NCBI GenBank assembly: GCA_024235395.1
Contig: JACKMK010000001.1
Coordinates: forward strand, 1,302,001-1,366,000
DNA: 64,000 nucleotides
Reading direction: 5' to 3'
Origin: Chromatiaceae bacterium
Lineage (GTDB): Bacteria; Pseudomonadota; Gammaproteobacteria; Chromatiales; Chromatiaceae
Shown here: piece by piece, positions 37,140 to 46,294 of the stretch
How positions within the stretch are numbered: the stretch's first letter is position 1
How the letters are laid out: every line of letters begins with the position of its first letter
The notes under the pieces: model-generated
The model's database searches: none
What the model was told of the DNA's origin: nothing
The model's input: only the letters and a program-made list of their open reading frames with translations
Translations under genes and position numbers: made by a program

Positions 37140-37751
37140 GGCGCCCCCGGTCATCCGCTCGCGAACCTGCTGGACCGTCGCCGGATCCATCCGCCTGATC
37201 AGGTGCTTGACGTAGTCTTCGGCCCGTTTGCTGCCGTTGATGTGCGCCAATGTCAGCCACTCCAGCGCCACGGCGTCATCCCGCTCGACCCCCTTGCCTT
37301 CCATGATCATCTTGCCGAGGGTGAGTTGCGCATTGGCCAGTCCCTGCTCGGCCGCTTTCAGGTACCAGCCGACCGCCGTCGCGACATCCTTTTCCACCCC
37401 GTACTGTGCGAAACGGTACATGGTGGCGACCAGGTACTGGGCCTTCGCGGACCCTCCCTCGGCGGCGATCAGATACAAGCGCCGCGCGCTGTCCTCGTCG
37501 ACGGCGGCACCAACACCATTGGCGTGCATCCACGCGAGCGTCAGCAGCGCGCTTTCGTGACCCTGTGCCGCCGCTTTCCCGAACCAGCCTCGCGCCTGCG
37601 CATAGTCCAATGCGGCACCCTCGCCGTTGCCGTACATCACGCCGAGGCGAAACTGGGCCTCGGGATTTCCGGCCTGCGCCGCCTTGCGCAAGGCCGCCTC
37701 GGCGCGCAATTGGTCTGGGTTGAAGGTCGCGGTGGTGTTGTCGTCTGGCAT
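37128..37751 (-). CDS. Sel1-repeat protein, 207 residues
   Basis: Four or so Sel1-like repeats: NPEAQFRLGVMYGNGEGAAL, HESALLTLAWMHANGVGA, SAKAQYLVATMYRFAQYG and LANAQLTLGKMIMEGKGV. Cytosolic, with no signal peptide. Probably a scaffold; partners unknown. It is the second Sel1 protein in 6 kb, but the two are not close copies. It overlaps the slt end and lies 36 bases after the stop of the cyclase-like gene upstream on the same strand. Confidence 0.87.
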   Translation of the reverse strand: MPDDNTTATFNPDQLRAEAALRKAAQAGNPEAQFRLGVMYGNGEGAALDYAQARGWFGKAAAQGHESALLTLAWMHANGVGAAVDEDSARRLYLIAAEGGSAKAQYLVATMYRFAQYGVEKDVATAVGWYLKAAEQGLANAQLTLGKMIMEGKGVERDDAVALEWLTLAHINGSKRAEDYVKHLIRRMDPATVQQVRERMTGGASTG

Positions 37752-37787
37752 GTCAATCTTCCGTCGCCTGCATCTTAACGGGCGATG

Positions 37788-40130
37788 TCAATCCGAATGC
37801 CCCATGGCCGACGCGGTTTCGGAGCTGGCCTCGGCGAGGCGTGATGCAACCCGGGCAGTCAACTGCGGATCTGCGACCACCTCGTAGAACCGACGACCTT
37901 CGTCGTTCTTCTCCAGCAACTGATTGCCGATCCAAAGTTTGACGGGCCGTTCGCGGATCACCAGCCCGTGCGCCACGCCGTTGGTATCGGTACAGCTACC
38001 CGCATACAGCGTGGCGCTCCGCAGGCTTCCACGCCTGCGCATGGTCAATTTGCGCAACGAGACCTCGACATGCAGTCGGGTGAACGCCGCCGGTTCCAAC
38101 TCGATTCCATTCACGTTGTAGCGCACCAGTGTTGCATCGCGCTCATCACCCTGCATCGGCAAGGCGACACACAGGCCACGATGCCCCGGTTGCGGGCAGG
38201 TTTCTCGCAGCAGGGTATTGCACGACGCCAGGCTGCGGGCCCGGTTGATCGCCGGAGAGATCGTCACCCGCCGGCTCTGATCGTAGAGGTAGGTGGGCGC
38301 CTCGTCGGCGTAGCTGATGCCGATCCCCAGCTCGATCTGCGGCAGACCGATACGCCGGTGTTCGGCATTCATGGTGTCAACCAGATGCAGAATCCGGGTC
38401 GCGAGACAGCAAGCGCGTGCCACCGCGAGGCGATCGGCGGCCTCGCCACCGTGCTCGAGGATCGACAGCATCAACGCATCACCCTCCACGGCCACCTTCT
38501 GTGCGCCGAACGGATCGAGCAGACGCGTGATCGGGTCGTAAAAATAACGACTGAAATGCGCGGCCGGGTTCAGATTACGACGACGCATTTCGCCGGTGAT
38601 CCGGTCTGAGCCGCGCACCTCGGTGCGGATGATCACGTGACCGACGACATTTCCCTGGGCGTCGAGCGCGAGATCGTCCAGGCAGAACACCTGCAGCGTG
38701 TTGTTGGCCAGTGACAACGCCTGTTCACGCTCGTCGTTCAACAGACGGATGCTGTCCATCGCCCTGAACATCCGCCATGCATGTTTCAGGTCGCGGCGTA
38801 ATCGCAGCACGTCTCCTGCAAACCTGGCCAAGGTCTGACGTCGGCCGTAGGCCGGGTTCCTGGCGTGTTCACGGTTCAACTGGTCGATGCGGCGCAGCAG
38901 CTGCACGGCGTTGCTCACACCATCGACACCCGCCAAGCGTCGGGTCATCTCGCGCTTGCCAAGATCGCCCTTGAGATACTCGTAGACGAGCGTCTCGGCA
39001 TCCTGCAGTCCGAGCGTGGGATAGATTGCCGACAACGCATAAGAGGCGCGTACCGCGCGCGCCAACTGGGCGTCGCGCAACGCGCGCTCGAAACGACGAT
39101 TCAATGCGAGCTGGAGCGTCGCGATCCGCGGGTGGTGCCAATGGAACGGTTGTGGCCAGGCAACCTCCGCACCGCCCAACAGGGCGGTCGCATTGACAGG
39201 CAGGTCCAGCCAGTTGGCCGACCAGTCGGCCAGCTCACCTTCGCTGACCAGTAGACGCACGCGCCGCTCGGTCGCGATCAGTCCGAGCGACCCAGCCTTG
39301 TCACCACGTGCGGCGGCAACCGTGCCGGCGGCGACCGTCCCGTTGCCGGTAGCGATGCGCGCGCTTTGCGGCAACCAGTCGCCCAGTACGTCCAGCAGGC
39401 AAAGACCCGCGCGACGCGCATCGTCCTCGGCGTACAGCACGGCAGGATAGATGCGGCTGAAATCCCCCAGTGCGCCGAACCCGTCGAGTTGCAGGATCGG
39501 GTTGGTCAACAGGGTCTCGGCAACCGGCCAGGAACGGCCGAGCACCGATTTGCGCAACTTGCGCAGACTTTCGTGCTCCAGGCGCATCAGGTCGCGTACC
39601 GCGTGTCGTGCCACCCGATAGCGGACATGGCCGACGTTTCTCGCGAGGACCGACGACTGATGGTGGATCTGCAACCCCCGGCCATCGACTCCACGGTCCG
39701 CCTTGTGTCGCGCGTCTTCGAGATCGTTGCGCACACGCGTCAGCTCCGCATCGGTCAGATCCAGCAGCAGCCGCAGCACCGCCACCTGGAACAACTGCAC
39801 GCGTTCCAGGCGGTGTGAACTGCGCGCCTGTTTGACCACGGCGTTATGCAGATCCAGCAGCACGCGCCGAAATCCTTCGCCGATCGAATCGCTGCGCGTA
39901 TCGGCCGGTTGCCGCCAGATCCGCTGCAGGTTTTCGCGTACCAGCGCGGCGATGTAGATTTCTGCGGCACGGCTGATCGACGGCCCCAGCGCCACATCGA
40001 TGTGCAGATTGTCGATGCCGCGCGGAAACCCCTCCAGGCGGAGTCGCTCGAATCGTGTGCGGGCGAAGCCCTCCTGAACCGCCTGTTCGGGCGGCAAGGA
40101 GGCTCGCAGACGGGACAACAGGCGGGCCAT
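37788..40130 (-). CDS. Large conserved protein with a C-terminal class III cyclase-like region
   Basis: A 780-residue protein of unknown function, without signal peptide or membrane helices. The first 480 residues are helical and basic. Around residues 530-650 the sequence recalls class III nucleotidyl cyclases: VEGDALMLSILEHGG resembles the GDAxMA strand, and LGIGISYADEAPTYLY followed by SPAINRARSLAS resembles the G-x-G and NxAxRL elements. The canonical metal-binding aspartates of the first strand are not obvious, so it may be inactive. The C-terminus looks like a small beta domain. It lies 54 bases after rsd on the same strand, so cotranscription is possible. Confidence 0.75.
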   Translation of the reverse strand: MARLLSRLRASLPPEQAVQEGFARTRFERLRLEGFPRGIDNLHIDVALGPSISRAAEIYIAALVRENLQRIWRQPADTRSDSIGEGFRRVLLDLHNAVVKQARSSHRLERVQLFQVAVLRLLLDLTDAELTRVRNDLEDARHKADRGVDGRGLQIHHQSSVLARNVGHVRYRVARHAVRDLMRLEHESLRKLRKSVLGRSWPVAETLLTNPILQLDGFGALGDFSRIYPAVLYAEDDARRAGLCLLDVLGDWLPQSARIATGNGTVAAGTVAAARGDKAGSLGLIATERRVRLLVSEGELADWSANWLDLPVNATALLGGAEVAWPQPFHWHHPRIATLQLALNRRFERALRDAQLARAVRASYALSAIYPTLGLQDAETLVYEYLKGDLGKREMTRRLAGVDGVSNAVQLLRRIDQLNREHARNPAYGRRQTLARFAGDVLRLRRDLKHAWRMFRAMDSIRLLNDEREQALSLANNTLQVFCLDDLALDAQGNVVGHVIIRTEVRGSDRITGEMRRRNLNPAAHFSRYFYDPITRLLDPFGAQKVAVEGDALMLSILEHGGEAADRLAVARACCLATRILHLVDTMNAEHRRIGLPQIELGIGISYADEAPTYLYDQSRRVTISPAINRARSLASCNTLLRETCPQPGHRGLCVALPMQGDERDATLVRYNVNGIELEPAAFTRLHVEVSLRKLTMRRRGSLRSATLYAGSCTDTNGVAHGLVIRERPVKLWIGNQLLEKNDEGRRFYEVVADPQLTARVASRLAEASSETASAMGHSD

Positions 40131-40184
40131 CGACTCAGGCGGGACAGATCATGGCCGGCAGCGGTCGGGCGTATGCCGAGACAG

Positions 40185-40634
40185 CTAGCGGGTGGTCAAG
40201 GCCTGGATGATGCGATCTTCCATCTCGATGCGCTGTGCCAACTCCTCGCCGAGTTTGCCCAGGTCCCGGTCGAGCTGTTTGAGGTCCAGGGTGTGATCGG
40301 AGGCGTCGTACTTATCGTTGAACTCCACCGCCACCTCCGAGGCCTCGGCGATCTTCGGATAGACCTCGCGGGCCACCTCGACGACCTGCGTTCGCCGCTC
40401 GCGTCCGGATACGATGCGCTCGTAGATCTCGAAATGGCCAAACGCGGAGTAATCGATCAGGACCTGGCAGAACTCCTGCAGCACGTCCACGCCCGGATTG
40501 TGTTTCGCGTAGGGTTCCAGGCCGGCGACCCGGCAGAACATGGTCAGCATCTGCTGACGCTCGTCCAGCAGCTTGCGCACCATCTCATGGGTACGTTGGC
40601 GGCGGTCTCTCTCTTTCGGTTCGCTCATGGTCAT
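40185..40634 (-). CDS. rsd: Rsd/AlgQ anti-sigma-70 factor
   Basis: A 149-residue all-helical protein. LDERQQMLTMFCRVAGLEPY, LQEFCQVLIDYSAFGHFEIYER and the C-terminal LGEELAQRIEMEDRII match Rsd/AlgQ. Rsd binds region 4 of RpoD and helps alternative sigma factors compete for core polymerase. The start at 40634 is used; ATG 40628 is an alternative two codons in. Gene rpoD is about 12 kb away. It is upstream of the cyclase-like gene on the same strand. Confidence 0.92.
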   Translation of the reverse strand: MTMSEPKERDRRQRTHEMVRKLLDERQQMLTMFCRVAGLEPYAKHNPGVDVLQEFCQVLIDYSAFGHFEIYERIVSGRERRTQVVEVAREVYPKIAEASEVAVEFNDKYDASDHTLDLKQLDRDLGKLGEELAQRIEMEDRIIQALTTR

Positions 40635-40779
40635 TGTTTTGTTCTCGACGTCTCCGCTGGCGACGCTAGTTTACCCCGAATCCCCCGCCCGTAAACCGCT
40701 GCGGCTCAAGGAGCTCGCCGACCGCCGTCGCACCCCCGATGGGGTTCCCAGTAGCCCCCCGCTGTGGAATATTGAGCCC

Positions 40780-41403
40780 GTGAAACGAGCCCTGACGATT
40801 TGCCTCTGCGGCGTGCTGCTGGCCGGCGTGCCGCAGCCGTCGAATGCGCTGTACGGCGACGACAACCCGTTCGTCGAGGCGATGCTGCGCATGATGGAGA
40901 TCTTCGGACTGATCAACCGCGGTTCGCTGCCGCTCGGAGTCCCCTACCTGCCGAGCTACGGACAGTCCATGATGCCGGGACTCGGTGGAATGTCGGGGCT
41001 CGGCGGCATGCCCGGGATGTCGCCGTTGTATGGCATGGGTGGCATGCCTGGCATGTGGCAGGTCCCTGGCGGCGGCTGGCCCACCAATGCCCTGCCGGGC
41101 CAGTTTCCGGGGATGATTTCCGGGCGCTATGGTCAGACGGTGAACGCTGCGGTGAGCGGTTACCTCGACGGCATCTGGGATCTCACCAACGGCGGCATCG
41201 TGATCATCAAACGCCAGGCCGCGCGGCTGTACGTCGCGCGCGATCGTTATCAGGACTTCACGATCGGCTACGACCGCCAGTATTTCTGGTGGACTCCAAG
41301 GGGCGGCAATACCACCACGCACTACCGTTACCAGATGCGCGACGGTCGCATGGTGTTACGCGACAACGACGGCCAGGTCCTGCTCATGCGACGACGCAGT
41401 TGA
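40780..41403 (+). CDS. Secreted Gly/Met-rich hypothetical protein
   Basis: A 207-residue protein with a signal peptide (VKRALTICLCGVLLAGVPQP, cleavage near SNA). Residues ~60-100 form a Gly-Met-Pro-rich low-complexity stretch with repeated GMxGM/GLGGM units. The C-terminal 80 residues are predicted strands (GIVIIKRQAARLYVARDRYQ). The start is GTG at 40780 because it opens the signal peptide; upstream codons overlap the rsd promoter region. Function not recognised; periplasmic or surface location is inferred. Confidence 0.7.
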   Translation: MKRALTICLCGVLLAGVPQPSNALYGDDNPFVEAMLRMMEIFGLINRGSLPLGVPYLPSYGQSMMPGLGGMSGLGGMPGMSPLYGMGGMPGMWQVPGGGWPTNALPGQFPGMISGRYGQTVNAAVSGYLDGIWDLTNGGIVIIKRQAARLYVARDRYQDFTIGYDRQYFWWTPRGGNTTTHYRYQMRDGRMVLRDNDGQVLLMRRRS

Positions 41404-41517
41404 ACCCGCGACTGGCACGTTCGCGCTTGAGGCAGCCGGCAGTGCGCGGCACAATCCGCGCGGTGGCATCGGTCGCTTTCAACCTCTGAGACAGGTTCGC
41501 CTGAAATATTACTGAGC

Positions 41518-42468
41518 ATGAAGATCGCAAACATCGCGCTGATTGGCGGTTCGGGGTTCGTCGGCAGACACCTGGTGCGACACCTGCGCAATCGTGGTTA
41601 CCGGTGTCGGGTCATCACCCGCCACGCCCACCGCCACGCGGACCTGCGCACTGCGGCTGAATTGGTAGAGGCCGATCCATTCGACCGCGGCCAACTGACC
41701 GAAGCGTTGCGTGGCTGCGAAGCCACCATCCACTTGGTCGGGATCCTGAACGCCGACGGCGAGCGGCGCAGTTTTCGCCGTGTACACGTTGAACTGGTCG
41801 AAAACGTGGTTGCCGCCTGCCACGCTGCCAAGGTGGTGCGACTGCTGCACATGAGCGCGCTGAACGCCGACCAGGCGAGCGGCGGCAGCCAGTACCTGCG
41901 CAGCAAGGGCGAGGGAGAGAACCGTGCGCATACCCACGGCAAACCCGGGATCGCGGTCACCAGTTTCCGCCCATCGGTCATCTTCGGTCCCGACGACAGC
42001 TTTCTGAACCGGTTCGCGGCACTGCTGCGGATACCCGGTCCGATGCCGTTGGCCTGCCCGGGCGCGCAACTTTCGCCGGTCTATGTCGGCGACGTGGCCG
42101 CGGCATTCGCCAACGCGCTGGAGGACCCGGCGACGTTTGGCAAACACTACGAATTGTGCGGGCCACGTACCTATACCCTGGCGCAGCTGGTGCGTTTCGT
42201 CGCTGCGCAAAGCGGTACACGCAAAGTGATCATCGGGCTACCCGATTGGGCGTCGCGCCTGCAGGCGGCGATCCTGCAATATGTACCTGGTCGGCCCTTC
42301 ACGCCGGACAACTATCTGTCTCTGGGCGTACCGAGCGTATGTCGCGAGGACGGACTGGCGGCACTGGGCGTCACGCCGACATCGCTGGAGAACGCCGGTG
42401 CACGCTTCCTGCGTGGCGAAGACAAGAACCGCCTTCTCGATCAGCTACGGCAGACCAGCGGCCGTTGA
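41518..42468 (+). CDS. NAD(P)-binding atypical SDR, NDUFA9-like
   Basis: A 316-residue extended/atypical short-chain dehydrogenase. The Rossmann motif IALIGGSGFVGRHLVRHL opens the protein, then IHLVGILNADGER and FRPSVIFGPDDSFLNRFA follow. The family includes the complex I accessory subunit NDUFA9 and bacterial relatives annotated as NAD-dependent epimerase. The usual catalytic YxxxK is not evident, so a binding or structural role is likely. It is convergent with the aminopeptidase gene, eight bases apart. Confidence 0.82.
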   Translation: MKIANIALIGGSGFVGRHLVRHLRNRGYRCRVITRHAHRHADLRTAAELVEADPFDRGQLTEALRGCEATIHLVGILNADGERRSFRRVHVELVENVVAACHAAKVVRLLHMSALNADQASGGSQYLRSKGEGENRAHTHGKPGIAVTSFRPSVIFGPDDSFLNRFAALLRIPGPMPLACPGAQLSPVYVGDVAAAFANALEDPATFGKHYELCGPRTYTLAQLVRFVAAQSGTRKVIIGLPDWASRLQAAILQYVPGRPFTPDNYLSLGVPSVCREDGLAALGVTPTSLENAGARFLRGEDKNRLLDQLRQTSGR

Positions 42469-42475
42469 ACAGGCA

Positions 42476-43564
42476 TCAGTCGGCGGCAGCGACACTGGCG
42501 GTATGCGGAACACCCCGTGAGCCAGGGGCCAGCCGATCCAGATAGCGGGCACGCACCGCGGCCGGCAGTGTCGCAAGACGTCGGCAGGCCGTATGAAAGG
42601 CGTCCATCCGGCCGCCAAGCTGACGCAGCATCGCGGACAACGCAGGCTGCCAATCGGAATAGGTCGAGATACTCGCGAAGTGCGCATTGTTCAGCGGCCG
42701 CGCGAACCACCAGTCGTAGCCCGCGTAGCCACCCCACTCCACCTTCTGCAGACGGTACCGCTGCTGCAGTTCTCCGAGAATCCGCACCTTGCCGGTGCGC
42801 AGCGCCGCGCGGTCCGTCGTCGACGACGCGTAGAGCGCGGTGAGCTGCATCCGCGTGTCACTCAACAGCTGCAGGAAATCCGCCCGGCGCCGGTCACGCT
42901 CATCCGCCTGCCGACGCTGCGCCTCGTCGCCCCGGCTCTGCAACCAGCGCCGACGCCCCTCGTGCTCCACGACACTTGCGTAGGCCTCGTTGAACGCGCT
43001 GTCGCCGGCGAGGTACAGCGCTTCGTGCGCCAGCTCGTGGAATACCAGGCCCGCGATGTCCGCCAACGGCCAGTCGATCACGGTGCTGGGCAGGGGGTCG
43101 TCGAACCAGCCCAAAGTGGAGTACGCGGGTACCGGGTCGACCGCGACGTCCCAGCCGTCGCGCCGTGCCCGTTCCGCGTGTTCCAGCGCCGCGTCGTGAC
43201 TGAAATAACCACGGTAGCTGGCACACCCTACGACCGGATAACACCATTCGCGTGGCTGTAAGCCGTCTGGCGGTGCGGCGACCAGGCTCCAGACCGCCGC
43301 CTCACGGTCAAGTGCGGCGTAGCGCCGGAAACTGCCACTGTGCGGCAGCGCGAGTTCGCTTACCGCGAAGCGACGCAGTTCCGGGAGCGCGCTCAGGCGT
43401 TCGCGAACCGCAGCGCTGGTCCGTGGATCGCCGACAACCTGATCGATCGGACGTGCAGCGCTGAGCAGGGCCGCTTGACCACGTGCTGACTGCGCATAGT
43501 ACGCCACGCTGCTGCACCCGCTCAGCGCGAAAAGCCAGCAGCCGAGCAGAATCGCACGCCGCAT
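42476..43564 (-). CDS. Predicted aminopeptidase lipoprotein (PF10023-like)
   Basis: A 362-residue lipoprotein with lipobox ALSGC at residues 13-17. A gluzincin-like zinc motif, FHELAHE, lies near residue 176, with the downstream Glu in FNEAYASVVEHEG. CASYRGYF and STLGWFDDPLPSTV are typical of the predicted-aminopeptidase family. Substrate is unknown. It is the last gene of a leftward group: midA, a lipoprotein and this gene, with four-base or overlapping joins. Confidence 0.87.
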   Translation of the reverse strand: MRRAILLGCWLFALSGCSSVAYYAQSARGQAALLSAARPIDQVVGDPRTSAAVRERLSALPELRRFAVSELALPHSGSFRRYAALDREAAVWSLVAAPPDGLQPREWCYPVVGCASYRGYFSHDAALEHAERARRDGWDVAVDPVPAYSTLGWFDDPLPSTVIDWPLADIAGLVFHELAHEALYLAGDSAFNEAYASVVEHEGRRRWLQSRGDEAQRRQADERDRRRADFLQLLSDTRMQLTALYASSTTDRAALRTGKVRILGELQQRYRLQKVEWGGYAGYDWWFARPLNNAHFASISTYSDWQPALSAMLRQLGGRMDAFHTACRRLATLPAAVRARYLDRLAPGSRGVPHTASVAAAD

Positions 43565-43568
43565 CGTC

Positions 43569-44276
43569 TCAGATGGGGAAGAACACCGCTGACGCGACGC
43601 TCTGGATGACGTTCTTGATCTGGCGGTTGGTGCTGTCGACCACTACCTGTGCCATCGAATCCTGCAGCGCGATCAATTTGCCCGCGAGCCGTTCAAAGCT
43701 CAAATCGCCGTTACCGTCCAGCGAATTACTGAGCAGATAGAGCTGTCCGGTAGGGTCGCGGTCGTGCCGCAGCTTCCAGAATGCAATCTCGAAATTGCGC
43801 GCCAGGTAGTGCAGCTTTTGCGGATCGAGGCTGTCGTGCAGGTAGAAGGTCCGCTTGCCGCCGTAGCCGTCCAGCAACATCGTGCGCAGCCCCTCGACGA
43901 ATGCGGCGACGCGGTCGCCGTAGTAGGCATCGTCGAATGCCAGACCGATGGCCTCGGCCGAGCGCCGCCCACCCAGATCCGGATGTCGCGACAGACGCCG
44001 CACCCCGAACAGCGCCTGAAGTGCCGCCCCCTCGGTGTGGTAGCGACCACGCCGCAGTTGATTGGGGTTGCGCACGTACAGTTTGCGCGCGAGTTCGCGC
44101 AGGTAGCCGAGACTCTGCCGGATATGGATCTCGGTGATCATGTCGACATCGCTCTTGGCGATCGACTGCAGCTGGAAATCGCTGCGCCGCACCGGTTGCT
44201 CCCGCGACGGCGCCGACCCGCAGGCGGCGAGCAGCGCGGCAAGAAAGACGGGTACGACTGGTCTAAAGGCGTTCAC
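43569..44276 (-). CDS. Hypothetical lipoprotein, 235 residues
   Basis: Lipoprotein with signal sequence and lipobox LLAAC. The start is GTG at 44276 and overlaps midA by 14 bases. The mature part is helical, with MITEIHIRQSLGYLRELARK, YHTEGAALQALFGVRRL and EAIGLAFDDAYYGDR; no enzymatic motif is visible. Its operon position between MidA and a lipoprotein peptidase suggests an envelope role. Family not recognised beyond similar hypothetical lipoproteins of gammaproteobacteria. Confidence 0.78.
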   Translation of the reverse strand: MNAFRPVVPVFLAALLAACGSAPSREQPVRRSDFQLQSIAKSDVDMITEIHIRQSLGYLRELARKLYVRNPNQLRRGRYHTEGAALQALFGVRRLSRHPDLGGRRSAEAIGLAFDDAYYGDRVAAFVEGLRTMLLDGYGGKRTFYLHDSLDPQKLHYLARNFEIAFWKLRHDRDPTGQLYLLSNSLDGNGDLSFERLAGKLIALQDSMAQVVVDSTNRQIKNVIQSVASAVFFPI

Positions 44277-45432
44277 GCAGGTCCCTCGTCCGAAAACCGG
44301 CCAATGTGGCCGGCGTATCGGCTGCCAGTGCGATCACCTTGAACCGTTCACCCATCTCGCTCGGCAGGGCCAGGCGCTTGACCCCCTGCATGACCTGCAT
44401 CGAGTGCGCGATATCGGCGAAATCCAGTTCGGAGACCTGCCGGTCGAGACCGTTGTCGATCAGGAAATGCGCCTGGGTGGTATAGCCGGCGAGTTGCATC
44501 CCGGCCGACACTGCGGACTGCGCGACCGCACTGAAATCGACGTTGGCGGTGATGTCCTGCAGCCCGGGCAGCAGGTAGGGATCGGCATAAGCGCGGTGCC
44601 GAAAATGGCAGATCAGGGTGCCTTGCCGGCGTTCCGGATGATAGTACTCACGCTGGGTGTATCCGTAGTCGATCAGCAGCAGGTAGCCGCGTTCCAGACG
44701 CGATGCCAGCGCCGCCAGCCAGGGACCGAGACGCAGGTTGATCTCCGAGCTGTAACCCTCAGCGACATCGACATCGCCGGGCCAAAGGCGTGCGAGTGCC
44801 TCGACCAGCCCGGGGCTGTGCACCGCTGTCCAGTGGTCTTCGAATGACTCGTCCCGCATCACGACCGCCAGTTCCTGCCAGCCGTCCGCGCCGCGCCGGA
44901 ACCGGTGCACCGGCATCGCATCGAGCAACTCGTTCGCCACCACGACGCCGACGAAACCGGCCGCCGGCATACCATCCAACCACTCGACCCGGTCCAGCAG
45001 TTGCGGCACCCGCTCGGCCAGCGTTGCGCGCTGCAATGCACGCAAGTCCGGGCTGACCTCCAGGATCAGATAGCGCCGCGGGAGACTTTCCAGACGCGCC
45101 AGCTGCAGCAGCATATCGGCGGCCAGGCGCCCCGATCCGGCACCGAACTCGAGCACACTGCCACCGTCCATATGACCCAGGCACTCGGCAACCTGGTTCG
45201 CGACACAGGCGCCGAACACCGGTGACAACTCAGGGGCAGTGACGAAATCGCCACCCTCACCAAGTTTGCGTCGGCCGTTCACGTAGTAACCGAGACCCGG
45301 CGCATACAGCGCCAGTTCCATGTAGCGGTCGAACGGCAATGCCCCGCCGGCGGCACGAATCGCCTGCGCGAGATGCGCACGCATCGCGCTCAGCAGCGTC
45401 TGCTCGGCCTCGTCCAACGCAGGTAGATCCAA
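44263..45432 (-). CDS. MidA/NDUFAF7-type SAM-dependent methyltransferase
   Basis: A 389-residue methyltransferase of the PF02636 group. YMELALYAPGLGYY, FGAGSGRLAADML (SAM loop), VVANELLDAMPVHRF and LLLIDYGYTQREYYHPER are family hallmarks. Eukaryotic NDUFAF7 methylates an arginine of a complex I subunit; bacterial function is less clear. The start is TTG at 45432, chosen because GGAGG lies six bases upstream; an ATG at 45384 would shorten it by 16 residues. It heads the leftward operon with two lipoprotein genes. Confidence 0.87.
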   Translation of the reverse strand: MDLPALDEAEQTLLSAMRAHLAQAIRAAGGALPFDRYMELALYAPGLGYYVNGRRKLGEGGDFVTAPELSPVFGACVANQVAECLGHMDGGSVLEFGAGSGRLAADMLLQLARLESLPRRYLILEVSPDLRALQRATLAERVPQLLDRVEWLDGMPAAGFVGVVVANELLDAMPVHRFRRGADGWQELAVVMRDESFEDHWTAVHSPGLVEALARLWPGDVDVAEGYSSEINLRLGPWLAALASRLERGYLLLIDYGYTQREYYHPERRQGTLICHFRHRAYADPYLLPGLQDITANVDFSAVAQSAVSAGMQLAGYTTQAHFLIDNGLDRQVSELDFADIAHSMQVMQGVKRLALPSEMGERFKVIALAADTPATLAGFRTRDLRERL

Positions 45433-45534
45433 ACAACGCCTCCGACACGCGGATGAACGGAAGACCCCGGCCGATTGGTATAGTCACCTCTGGGCCGGGT
45501 TGCTTTGCACAGTCTAACAATCGGGGGAACGCAC

Positions 45535-46287
45535 TTGGAGCCATCACAGCGGCTGCAGGGAAAAATCGCGCTGATCACCGGCGGCGCGGCACGCATCGGC
45601 GCGGCGATCACGCGCCAACTGCATGCGGCCGGTGCCGGCGTGGTGATCCACTACCGCAACTCGGCCGGTGCGGCCGAGTCACTGCGCGACGAACTGCTGG
45701 CGACCCGCCCCGGTTCGGCGACCGTGGTCCAGGGCGACCTTAAGGATCCGACTGTATGGGCTCGGCTGATCGGCGATGCCTGCGCGTTCGGCGGCCGTCT
45801 CGATGTGCTGATCAACAACGCGTCGAGCTACTACCCCACACCACTGGATGACGCGACCACCGCGGACTGGGACGACCTGTTCGACAGCAATGCCCGCGCA
45901 CCGTTCTTTCTCGCCCAGGCTGCCGCGGCTGAACTGCGCCGACACCACGGCTGCATCGTCAACATGGTAGACATCCATGCCGATCGACCAAATGCCGACC
46001 ACCCCTTGTACTGCATGGCGAAAGCGGCCAACGCGATGATGGTGAAGGCGCTGGCGCGCGATCTGGCGCCGGACGTACGGGTCAACGGCATCGCGCCCGG
46101 TGCGGCGCTGTGGCCCGAGGGATACCTGGCGGATGCGGCGCGTCAGGAGATCCTCAGGCGCATCCCGATGGGACGACCTGCCGGTGCGGAGCAGATCGCC
46201 GAAGCGGTGCTGTTCATGGTCACCGGGCCGGACTACATCACCGGACAGATCCTGGCGGTCGACGGCGGTCGCAGCGTGCAACAGTAG
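45535..46287 (+). CDS. folM: Pteridine reductase, FolM-like
   Basis: A 250-residue short-chain dehydrogenase. TGGAARIGAAI contains the Arg typical of the TGxxxRxG pteridine-reductase signature, LINNASSYYPTPL follows, and YCMAKAANAMM supplies the YxxxK catalytic pair. It reduces dihydropteridines (dihydromonapterin or dihydrofolate). The TTG at 45535 has GGGGGA six bases upstream and is the preferred start; another TTG at 45505 lacks this. Nearby folK and folB on the other strand support a folate role. Confidence 0.85.
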   Translation: MEPSQRLQGKIALITGGAARIGAAITRQLHAAGAGVVIHYRNSAGAAESLRDELLATRPGSATVVQGDLKDPTVWARLIGDACAFGGRLDVLINNASSYYPTPLDDATTADWDDLFDSNARAPFFLAQAAAAELRRHHGCIVNMVDIHADRPNADHPLYCMAKAANAMMVKALARDLAPDVRVNGIAPGAALWPEGYLADAARQEILRRIPMGRPAGAEQIAEAVLFMVTGPDYITGQILAVDGGRSVQQ

Positions 46288-46294
46288 GCAGCGT

